NCBI GenBank assembly: GCA_047634015.1
Contig: JBLIDB010000108.1
Location: forward strand, 1-15,995
DNA: 15,995 nt
Origin: JAJRXG01 sp047634015
Lineage (GTDB): Bacteria > Bacteroidota > Bacteroidia > Chitinophagales > Saprospiraceae
Direction: 5' to 3'
The notes beneath the pieces are model-generated. The model saw nothing but the letters and a program-made list of their open reading frames with translations, had not been told where the DNA came from and searched no databases. Position numbers and translations under genes: made by a program. Positions 1-6,624 of the stretch are shown piece by piece. Positions within the stretch are counted from its first letter, which is position 1. Every line of letters begins with the position of its first letter.

Positions 1-130
1 TCAATATTTTGCCTTACGCTGCCTTCAGATTCCACCTCACGATGGACACCCTTGCGATCGGCTAACGATTCCTGTCAATTGGGCTCGCTCGGGACTTTAA
101 CCCTAAAAGTGTGTAGTATGCATGGCACAC
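1..130 (-). mobile_element. Group II intron, 5' end (partial, runs off window start)
   Basis: Read on the minus strand, this stretch opens with GTGTGCC, matching the GUGYG 5' splice-site consensus of bacterial group II introns. It then carries blocks I recognise from intron domain I: GGGTTAAAGTCCC, GCAAGGGTGTCC and GGTGGAATCTGAAGG, in the usual order and spacing. The intron would continue to lower coordinates, so its reverse transcriptase/maturase and 3' end would lie outside the window. The 5' boundary at 130 sits 9 bases past a GC-rich hairpin (140-160), a placement reminiscent of introns that insert just after stem-loops. The identification rests on remembered motif patterns, not on a folded model, and the intron class is not assigned. 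Confidence 0.6.
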
Positions 131-139
131 AATGAACAA

Positions 140-160
140 CCCCGCAGCAAGCTGCCGGGG
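140..160 (-). repeat. Right-end hairpin of the IS200/IS605 element
   Basis: CCCCGCAGC and GCTG-C-CGGGG pair around an AA/TT loop, with one bulged base at 155. The bulge is typical of the imperfect hairpins bound by TnpA. It could also act as a transcription terminator for tnpA, since TTGTT follows it on the minus strand. Confidence 0.7.
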
Positions 161-178
161 TATCGGTGCTATCCGATG

Positions 179-622
179 CTAAAACAGTTCTAATTGACTT
201 CTGTGAATTTGTTTATACTCTTTAGCTTGATTTTGTACATACGCTTTGATGACATCCGCATTAGCATATTGACCTACTGAATTAATATAATATCCACTTG
301 TCCAAAATTTACCTCCCCATAACTTCATCTTAACATCTGGGTGCGATTCAAAAATCTGTTTCGCTGTTATGCTTTTTATCGTCTGAACCATCTTCTTAGG
401 AGAGTAGGTTGGAACACTATGTACTAAAAAATGAACATGATCCTCGTCAGAACCTATCTCAACAAAGTTTATTTCATAATGGTACGATATCTCATCACAA
501 ATCTTTTTCAAGGTCACTTCAACTTCTTCGGTAAAAGCATCTCTTCGATACTTCGCAGGACAAACTAAATGATACAGAAGTAAGCTTTTGTTGTGACTCT
601 TTATAATATGACCATCTTTCAT
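179..622 (-). CDS. tnpA: IS200/IS605 transposase TnpA (Y1 HUH endonuclease)
   Basis: This 147-residue protein is the usual full length for TnpA. The HUH metal-binding motif is His62-Val-His64 in DHVHFLVH, and the nucleophilic tyrosine is Tyr128 with the helix glutamine four residues on (YVQNQ, 128-132). The family catalyses single-strand cut-and-paste transposition by nicking next to subterminal hairpins and forming a 5'-phosphotyrosine link. The frame is uninterrupted and all key residues are present, so the enzyme looks active. The gene is flanked by the two element hairpins. It may instead be a domesticated REP-associated tyrosine transposase (RAYT), because the hairpins resemble REP palindromes; counting such hairpins genome-wide would decide. 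Confidence 0.93.
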   Translation of the reverse strand: MKDGHIIKSHNKSLLLYHLVCPAKYRRDAFTEEVEVTLKKICDEISYHYEINFVEIGSDEDHVHFLVHSVPTYSPKKMVQTIKSITAKQIFESHPDVKMKLWGGKFWTSGYYINSVGQYANADVIKAYVQNQAKEYKQIHRSQLELF

Positions 623-655
623 ATTTCAAAGATACCTGTATTTCCACGCGCAACA

Positions 656-673
656 CCCGATGCAAGCATCGGG
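656..673 (-). repeat. Left-end hairpin of the IS200/IS605 element
   Basis: CCCGATGC and GCATCGGG form a perfect 8-bp stem with a two-base loop, 34 bases upstream of the tnpA start. Size and loop match the right-end hairpin, so the two probably define the element. Confidence 0.7.
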
Positions 674-674
674 G

Positions 675-810
675 AATTCTTTCGATTAAATAGCTAATTT
701 GACTATAGCCTTTTATGAAGTTTTTTTGACACTAAGCCTCAAATTATGCTTCATTACTTCCGTTATAATTTTATGTATCCAAAATATGTCACCAAACGTC
801 TTCTCATTCC
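675..810. other. Non-coding stretch between IS element and thuA remnant
   Basis: About 136 AT-rich bases separate the IS left hairpin from the end of the ThuA-like pseudogene. I see no gene, hairpin or recognisable repeat here. It may be the original 3' flank of the operon. Confidence 0.5.
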
Positions 811-1761
811 TCACTCTCTTTGCTTACCTTCCCAATTGCGCATAAGCTCTGTCGTACCAACCATATTATTTTCATTGGTTATTCCATCGAAAACAAGCGG
901 CATGAAAGGAGAGGCATCTTCATTAAGCGCCCAAGCCATGGCCCTAAACAGAATTATACGAAACTCTGGATCATAGTAGGTATAAGGTATGATGACCTGT
1001 AGTCGTGCCAAATACTTTTCCATTCCCTAATCCGTATGTCCAAAACATGGTCGATTTTTCTTTGGACATCTTCAATGTGGACTTTGGGCTCTTGCTATTC
1101 CCTGTCCTACCAGTATGTACTGTACCCAATACCTCTACTCCATCTTCTTCAAAAAGATCCCAGTAAAATTCATCGCTGATTTTTATTTTTTTAGGAAAGC
1201 CTTTGAAAATTTCATGCCTGTTGTTGATGCGTACATCCTCGAAAATCGCACCATACTTTGAAGTTCCTTCGTTCCAGGCATATCCCAGGCATTCAGATAA
1301 TTTCTTTCCTTCCTCGGCACCGTTTCGTGAAGAGAAACTACTACTCCGCCATTCTTGATGTAGTTCTGAAAATTTTCGTATTGCTCTGCACTCAGTTTTG
1401 GTAGGTGTACATACATCACTATCAGGTCGGTATTGTCAAATTGTTCATTGGTAGGAAAATGAAAGGCTTCACTAACTGTTACGTCTTGCACTTTTTTCAG
1501 AAGGCCCGTCATCATGTCTTTTACTTTGACATAATCATGTGCACCAGAAATGTGGTGTTTGTCATAACCGTATACCCCGAGGATATTGAGTTTCCTAATG
1601 GATGTTTTTGAATCTAATTCGCCAATTATTTTTTCCAAATCCGCCTTCTTTTGCAAGGGCTTAGGAGCCTGATACAAATGTTGGGCGGAGCTGTTTAAAG
1701 AGATAAACAAACTTACTAACATCATGCAGAGCAACTGTATAGGCCTTGCTTTAATGAGCAT
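811..1761 (-). pseudogene. ThuA-like domain protein, exported, frameshifted
   Basis: Three frames must be joined to recover one ThuA-like (trehalose-utilisation fold) protein of about 317 residues. The ATG at 1761 gives MLIKARPIQLL followed by a hydrophobic stretch ending SSAQ, a plausible signal peptide; an upstream ATG at 1833 would add 24 polar residues. The first part runs through GGVVVSLHETV. A shift near 1316-1322 is needed to continue as LGYAWNEGTSKYGAIFED, then DEFYWDLFEEDGVEVLGTV and FWTYGLGNGKVFGTTTGHH. A second shift near 981-988 restores YYDPEFRIILFRAMAWAL up to the stop at 811. ThuA-like proteins of unknown activity often accompany sulfatases and DUF1501/PSCyt genes. With two frameshifts this copy is almost certainly non-functional, unless both are sequencing errors. 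Confidence 0.8.
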
Positions 1762-1881
1762 GTGGTCAACGTCTTTTTTTGCTCCGTTCTTTCCTTGAAA
1801 AGAAGTAAATGAGGACTGGTTTTTTGAAATCAAATTTTACATGATTTAAATTTAATTGTTTATCTCTCTTAATCAAGTTTC

Positions 1882-2924
1882 TTACTTGAGATTATTAAAA
1901 ACCGACAACTCCGGATCAGCTGTCTCTTTCATTTCTTCGTAAAGTTTTTTTCTGTATTCCTTAACCTTAACGGCATATTCAGCTTGTTGTGCAAGATTAT
2001 TCCAACACCCCGGATCCTCCTTCAAATCGTATAACTCTTCCGGGGTGCGATAACTCATGAAATCTATTTTATTCTTGAGTTTTTCGCTTTTTGCTAAACT
2101 GGTTTTTGCAACATCCATCCATTAAGATCATGCAAACTGGCTTTTTTCTTTTTTCCGTCTGTCCGAACTACATAGGAGTTGAATATGTAACAATAAGATT
2201 CATCGATAATGGCTCTGTGAGGGAAAGACCATTCCGGTGAATCACTTGATTTGTTGTTGCTCGAAGCATAAGCATATTTTCTCTCTGTTTGAGCCGACGT
2301 ACCCAGTATCACATCAATGATGGATTTTCCTTCTATCGCTCCCAAGTAAGGTAATCCTGAGACATCCAGAATGGTAGGAACTAAATCAATGGCTGACACT
2401 ATTGATTTTTCATCAATCAGGCCTTCTTGTGTCTTTTTGGGCCATCGCATAATTATGGGTGTACGTATGCCGTCATGGTACAATGTATTTTTAGCACCTG
2501 GTGCTCCCATTCCATTATCCGAAAGGAATATCACCAATGTGTTATCGCGCATATCACTATCATCAATGGCTTGTAAAATGCTGCCCACGCATTCATCACC
2601 CCTATTCAGGGCATTATAGAAGGGCACTAATGCTTCTCTAATATCGGGTAGATCTAACAAAAATTCTGGCACTTCAATCTCATCTGTACTATATTTTCTT
2701 GAGGGCTCGGGATATTTTTTATCGGGATTCCATTTTGCCAGCATTTCTTTCTCCTGTGTGGTGTTATCCCAGGGGCGATGCGGGTCTATTGGATTTGCAT
2801 AAAGGCAAAAAGGTTTCTTGCTTTTTTTTGCAGATTTTATAAAATCCTTTGTCCTTGTGTAAAATGATTTTGGATTGCGATCATGATACCCCACTCCAAA
2901 AGGAAACTCGGAATATTGAGTATC
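1882..2924 (-). pseudogene. Sulfatase, 5'-truncated and frameshifted
   Basis: The remains are the C-terminal two thirds of a type I sulfatase (alkaline-phosphatase superfamily). From 2924 the frame reads EFPFGVGYHDRNP, then KPFCLYANPIDPHRPW and the metal-site segment VIFLSDNGMG, then TPIIMRWPKK. Near 2112-2124, at the short repeat GGATGGATG, one base must be skipped to continue into the conserved tail EELYDLKEDPGCWNNLA, ending at 1882. The N-terminal 120-180 residues, including the C/S-x-P-x-R motif whose Cys/Ser becomes formylglycine, are missing. The homology starts right after an in-frame TGA at 2925-2927, seven bases past the aldolase stop, so a deletion probably fused the truncated gene to eda. 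The substrate and sulfatase subfamily cannot be told. It lies in operon order, so it was probably once part of this pathway. Confidence 0.85.
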
Positions 2925-2934
2925 TCATGCTTCT

Positions 2935-3588
2935 CTAAACTTTATTATAATCAAGCACTGCTCCATCAACATTCACCCTCATGCTCCTGGCAATATCTGT
3001 TATGGCTTGAAAGTCGTTCTGCTCTATAAGCTTTTTATTTGCAAGTGTGCTTCCGACTCCCAGACTAACCGCTCCTGCTTTCAACCATTCGGCAGCATTT
3101 TCAACAGTGATACCCCCTGTTGGCATAATTGGAATGTATGGCATTGGTGCACCGATCGCCTTGAAATATGGAATTCCAGATATAGCTGCTGGAAATAACT
3201 TGACGATATCAGCTCCCCATTCATAGGCTTGGAGGACTTCAGTGGGTGTATACGCACCACAGCATATAGGTTTATTCAATTCATGAGCAGCCTCAATGAC
3301 ATCTTGCTTAGTAGCAGGCGTAACTATAAATTCCGCACCCGCCGCAACGGCATCTACTACCATTTGGGGATTAGTAACAGAACCTACTCCTGGCAAGATC
3401 CCAGAGTGCCTGGATAGTTTTCTAATCTCATCAAGGACATTAGGAGTGCACATCGTAATTTCAATTACATCCACCCCTCCATTATACAATGCTTCTGCCG
3501 TTGTGTAAACCTTCTCGGAATCATCCATTCTAATAATCGCTACTATTTTAGAATCCAGAATTATTTTCAATACCTCTTCTCGCTCCAT
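2935..3588 (-). CDS. eda: 2-keto-3-deoxy-6-phosphogluconate aldolase (class I)
   Basis: This enzyme cleaves KDPG (or the galacto epimer KDPGal) to pyruvate and glyceraldehyde 3-phosphate in the cytoplasm. I chose the ATG at 3588 (MEREEVLKI, 217 residues) because family members begin this way and run 205-220 residues; the longer open frame up to 3663 overlaps the kinase gene. Catalytic residues are visible: Glu43 in VIEIT and the Schiff-base Lys130 in DIVKLFPA, with the phosphate-binding MPTGGI at 155-160. It starts 11 bases after the kinase stop, so the two are co-transcribed and catalyse successive steps. The stop is followed at once by the broken sulfatase. Gluco versus galacto specificity cannot be read from sequence alone. 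Confidence 0.93.
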   Translation of the reverse strand: MEREEVLKIILDSKIVAIIRMDDSEKVYTTAEALYNGGVDVIEITMCTPNVLDEIRKLSRHSGILPGVGSVTNPQMVVDAVAAGAEFIVTPATKQDVIEAAHELNKPICCGAYTPTEVLQAYEWGADIVKLFPAAISGIPYFKAIGAPMPYIPIMPTGGITVENAAEWLKAGAVSLGVGSTLANKKLIEQNDFQAITDIARSMRVNVDGAVLDYNKV

Positions 3589-3599
3589 CCTATGACTCG

Positions 3600-4622
3600 T
3601 TATCTTTTGACATAACCAGAAGTATTCCCTCCTGCTATAGATTCTATTTCTTCTTCTGTACAATAATTGATATCCCCATGCAAGGTTTGAGTTACTGCGA
3701 AGGAAGCCGTAGCGAAATTAATAGTTCGCGAATGATCCCACGAATTTATCATACCATGAAGCATTCCCGCTACAAATGCATCCCCGCCTCCTAATCTGTC
3801 AACAATCTCTGTAGGAATAGGATTTGAATAATAATGTGTCGGTCCAATTTTCAATAGCCCTCCTAATACATTTTTATTTGCACCTTTTTGCAAACGCAAG
3901 GTCATCCCTATTGCTTCAAAATTACCTAATTCATCTAATTGCTCTAAAGAAGACCAAGATACCTTTTTCAAACTTTCAAAGTCTGATATTTCTCCAAAAG
4001 GAATATCGAAAACATCATAGGCTGATCCGATATTTCCAATTAAAATATCTACAAAAGGTAATATGGAGTCGAATGACTTTTTTGCTTTATTTTTATTCCA
4101 AAGGGTGCGGCGAAAGTTGAGATCAAAGACAACCTTCACTTCATTAGTTTTGGCAACCTCTAATGCTCGCCTCAAGTTCTCTTGACATATCTGAGACAGA
4201 GCAGGAGTAATACCCGTAATTATAAAGAATTCTGCATTGGATAGAATTTCATTCCAAGTGTCTGTTTTTATAACACATTGAGTAACAGATGAATACTTAC
4301 GGTCATAAGTAACCTTTGTTCCTCTAATAGAAGTACCATGTTCGATAAAATATGAGCCCATTCTGCCATCATCACAAAATGTGTATTTACTGCTGACGCC
4401 ATGCATATTCAAAAACTGCTCCCCTCCTCTTCCCAATGGGTTAGCGGGAAAGGCCGAAACGAAATCCGCAGTATGCCCCCAATGAGCCAAATCACAAAGG
4501 ATATTAGCTTCTGCACCGGCATACCCCTTTTGAAGAATATCAGATTGAATTATGAGACTTCCATGGTCCTTAGGCGTCATTCGCAGCAAAAGCTCCCCAT
4601 ACCCTACAAAAGATGAACTCAT
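3600..4622 (-). CDS. kdgK: 2-keto-3-deoxygluconate kinase (PfkB/ribokinase family)
   Basis: A 340-residue PfkB-family sugar kinase, predicted to phosphorylate 2-keto-3-deoxygluconate (KDG) with ATP to give KDPG for the next gene's aldolase. The N-terminal substrate-binding signature is GYAGAEANILCDLAHWG (33-49). The C-terminal ATP/anion-hole signature is DRLGGGDAF (275-283), with the probable catalytic base Asp281. The middle motif, usually NEEE/NEED-like, is diverged to GNIGSAYDVF (196-205). The ATG at 4622 gives a normal-length N terminus. The gene has its own 98-bp upstream gap containing a 60-bp element shared with the distant alcohol dehydrogenase gene, so the kinase-aldolase pair may have its own promoter. 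The galacto form of the substrate remains possible. Confidence 0.9.
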   Translation of the reverse strand: MSSSFVGYGELLLRMTPKDHGSLIIQSDILQKGYAGAEANILCDLAHWGHTADFVSAFPANPLGRGGEQFLNMHGVSSKYTFCDDGRMGSYFIEHGTSIRGTKVTYDRKYSSVTQCVIKTDTWNEILSNAEFFIITGITPALSQICQENLRRALEVAKTNEVKVVFDLNFRRTLWNKNKAKKSFDSILPFVDILIGNIGSAYDVFDIPFGEISDFESLKKVSWSSLEQLDELGNFEAIGMTLRLQKGANKNVLGGLLKIGPTHYYSNPIPTEIVDRLGGGDAFVAGMLHGMINSWDHSRTINFATASFAVTQTLHGDINYCTEEEIESIAGGNTSGYVKR

Positions 4623-4650
4623 AAATGGAAGATAAATAAAATCTCAAGCA

Positions 4651-4710
4651 ATGGCGAAATAATAACTTAACAATTTGGACGGCTTATTATCTCCATATTT
4701 TTCGCTTTAA
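4651..4710 (-). promoter_or_regulatory. Shared upstream element, copy A (before kdgK)
   Basis: This 60-base block in the 98-bp SDR-kinase gap aligns without gaps to 15731-15790, with 46 of 60 identical by my column count. The best-conserved cores, on the minus strand, are TCCAAATTG and AGTTATTATTTC. It ends 28 bases before the kinase ATG. TTG followed 20 bases later by TGCTTG is roughly the spacing of Bacteroidota promoters (-33 TTG, -7 TAnnTTTG), so the block probably holds a promoter and a regulator site. Confidence 0.6.
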
Positions 4711-4720
4711 TACAATTGTC

Positions 4721-5491
4721 CTATCTACCCATCCATCCTCCGTCAACCAAAAGAATGCTACCATTCATATAATTCGCGGCCTCCGAACACAGAAAGACTA
4801 CAGGCCCTGCAAAATCTTCAGGCTCTCCCCACCTTCCTGAGGGAATCCTACTCAGTATCGATTTTGATCGTGCTTTGTTTTTCTGTAATGCTTCAGTATT
4901 GTCCGTTCTTATATATCCCGGTGCGATGGCATTGACATTAAGGCCGCTAGCAGCCCATTCATTAGCAAATGCCATAGTCATCTGTCCGATCGCTCCCTTA
5001 CTTGCTGCGTATCCAGGAACAGTAACACCTCCTTGGAAAGTAAGAAGCGAAGCTGTAAAAACAATTTTACCTGCCTTCCTTTTCAGCATCTCTTTTCCAA
5101 TCTCACGAGTGAGGATAAATGGTGCAGTTTGATTTACTTCTACTACATTATCCCACATATTGTCGGGGTGTTCTGCTGCGGGTTTTCTAAGAATAGTTCC
5201 AGCATTATTTACTAAAATATCGATCACAAGAAAATCCTGCTTTACCTCCTTTATAAACTCATACAGCTTTGCTCGCTTACTGAAATCACAACGATATGCT
5301 TTAAAATTCCGCCCTCTACTTTTGACCTCCTTTTCAATTTCGCTACCTCTCTTCTTCAGGGTTGCACTAACACCAATTATGTCAGCCCCTGCTTCTGCCA
5401 ATGCGATGGCCATAGCTTTACCTATACCTCTTTTACATCCTGTAACAAGCGCAGTTTTACCTTCTAAGTTGAATTTCCCTAAGACACTCAT
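4721..5491 (-). CDS. kduD: KduD-like short-chain dehydrogenase (KDG-forming reductase)
   Basis: A classical 256-residue SDR closely resembling KduD (2-dehydro-3-deoxy-D-gluconate 5-dehydrogenase). The cofactor motif TGCKRGIG is at 17-24, NNAG at 95-98, and the catalytic Ser148, Tyr161 and Lys165 (YAASK) are present. The C-terminal half keeps KduD landmarks such as NEWA, NVNAIAPGY, RIPSGRWG and VDGGW. KduD acts on the diketo acid made by KduI from unsaturated uronates. Relatives in alginate utilisation instead reduce the 4-deoxy keto-uronate (DEH) directly to KDG, and no kduI is seen here. Either way the product would be KDG, the substrate of the downstream kinase. It begins 25 bases after the stop of the zinc dehydrogenase gene, consistent with one transcript. 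The exact substrate is inferred from context. Confidence 0.85.
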   Translation of the reverse strand: MSVLGKFNLEGKTALVTGCKRGIGKAMAIALAEAGADIIGVSATLKKRGSEIEKEVKSRGRNFKAYRCDFSKRAKLYEFIKEVKQDFLVIDILVNNAGTILRKPAAEHPDNMWDNVVEVNQTAPFILTREIGKEMLKRKAGKIVFTASLLTFQGGVTVPGYAASKGAIGQMTMAFANEWAASGLNVNAIAPGYIRTDNTEALQKNKARSKSILSRIPSGRWGEPEDFAGPVVFLCSEAANYMNGSILLVDGGWMGR

Positions 5492-5516
5492 AATTCTCTA
5501 TTCTTTAAACTAATAA

Positions 5517-6533
5517 TTATTTCTGACAGTCTAGTAGCACCTTCATGCCGTCTGGATTATCATCGATTCCTTCAAATACTTTTTGAATATCACTCAATGG
5601 TTCCACTGCCGTAATCATTTGCTCGAAAGGAAGTTTATTTTCTGTGATAAGAGATATGGCTTGCTCGTAGTCCTCTTTTTCGTAGACCCTTACCCCTATT
5701 AGATTAAGCTCTTTCCAAAATACTTGAAATAAGTTTACCTTTTTCGCAGCTGCATGAATGGCCACCATAACAATCCGTCCTCTGATTCCCGCAATTTCCG
5801 TCATGATATCAACTGTTGCTTGCACACCAGCTACTTCAAAAACCACATCTGCCATTCGATCTTTAGTTCTCTCATTTACAACTTCTGCTATATCGCTTTC
5901 TAAGGGATTAATAGTATTAAAGCCCATAGATTGGGCTAGCTTGATTCTCTTAGGATTCACTTCGGAGATCATTACATCTGCACCTGTTTGGCTTGCTACC
6001 ATAGCTACTAATAAGCCTATCGGTCCTCCGCCTAAAACTACTGCATATTCTTCTTCTTGAAGACCCGATAAGCGCACATCATGGCACGCGACGGCAAGTG
6101 GTTCGACCAAAGCTGCTAATTTTAAATCTGTATCATCTGGCAACTTATGCAATACGAAGCTTGGGACATTCCAATATTGCTGCATGGCACCTGGACTATC
6201 GATACCTATAAACTTCAATTGCTTACAGATATGACTAAACCCTTTATCAGAAGGTTTTTCCCCGCGATTATCAAGTGGTCTTACTACCACCTTTTGCCCA
6301 ATCTCAAAGCCACGAACGCCTTGACCTAACGCTGATACCACACCAGACATTTCATGACCTATAGTTATTGGCATTTCAACTCGATGATCCATGTTACCAC
6401 GAAATATGTGCATATCAGTTCCGCAAACTCCACAGAAGGCTACTTTTATTTGCACTTCCCCAGGACTTGGGCTTTCGATTTCATTTTCTACGATGGCAAA
6501 GCTTTTATTGCCTATATACTGACTGGCCTTCAT
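5517..6533 (-). CDS. Medium-chain zinc-type dehydrogenase lacking structural-zinc cysteines
   Basis: A 338-residue MDR-family dehydrogenase of the polyol/threonine dehydrogenase-like branch. Catalytic-zinc ligands are present: Cys37 (GVCGTD), His60-Glu61 (GHE) and Glu144 (VEP). The Rossmann motif is GGGPIG (168-173), with Glu191 after the second strand suggesting NAD(H). The loop that normally carries four cysteines for a structural zinc (about 86-103) keeps only Cys103, in SHICKQLKFIGI. The enzyme likely oxidises a secondary alcohol of a sugar, sugar acid or polyol. Its place before a KduD-like SDR, KdgK and Eda implies an early oxidation in a route to KDG, but the substrate is unknown. A 91-bp AT-rich gap lies upstream, large enough for an internal promoter; I could not identify one. 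Confidence 0.88.
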   Translation of the reverse strand: MKASQYIGNKSFAIVENEIESPSPGEVQIKVAFCGVCGTDMHIFRGNMDHRVEMPITIGHEMSGVVSALGQGVRGFEIGQKVVVRPLDNRGEKPSDKGFSHICKQLKFIGIDSPGAMQQYWNVPSFVLHKLPDDTDLKLAALVEPLAVACHDVRLSGLQEEEYAVVLGGGPIGLLVAMVASQTGADVMISEVNPKRIKLAQSMGFNTINPLESDIAEVVNERTKDRMADVVFEVAGVQATVDIMTEIAGIRGRIVMVAIHAAAKKVNLFQVFWKELNLIGVRVYEKEDYEQAISLITENKLPFEQMITAVEPLSDIQKVFEGIDDNPDGMKVLLDCQK

Positions 6534-6624
6534 TCTTTTTCAACTTACGTTAGAACAATCCGTTTTAAAATTTTTTTGTCCTTTGAATTTCATCAGAATA
6601 TCGGAATAAATTCTAATTAGTCAG

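Larger units (their letters stand above)
131..684 (-). mobile_element. IS200/IS605-family insertion sequence with hairpin ends
   Basis: One Y1 transposase gene lies between two GC-rich hairpins with two-base loops, at 656-673 (left end, upstream of the gene) and 140-160 (right end, downstream). This is the layout of IS200/IS605 elements, which move as single strands and recognise subterminal hairpins rather than terminal inverted repeats. On the minus strand the left hairpin is preceded by GAATTC and the right one is followed by TTGTTCATT, likely near the cleavage sites. Exact ends are uncertain; the right end appears to coincide with the intron boundary at 130/131. No TnpB gene is present, so this is the IS200-like single-gene form. 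Confidence 0.7.

Noticed and set aside
2935..3663. Longer 242-residue form of the aldolase starting at 3663.
   Set aside because: The extra N terminus overlaps the end of the kinase gene, has no family similarity (MYRRRNRIYSRREY), and the ATG at 3588 gives the normal length.
3824..4120. Plus-strand open frames opposite the kinase, dehydrogenases and other genes (for example 3824-4120, 5160-5513, 12301-12558).
   Set aside because: They lie antisense inside well-supported genes and show no domain or motif; they are shadows of the true frames.
4651..4710. Copy A treated as a symmetrical operator within the core AAATTGTTAAGTTATTATTT.
   Set aside because: The two halves match too poorly as an inverted repeat; only the repeat between the two loci is well supported.
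6534..6624. A third copy of the shared element before the cysteine-poor zinc dehydrogenase.
   Set aside because: Only ATTGTT and general AT-richness match; no ungapped alignment of useful length was seen.
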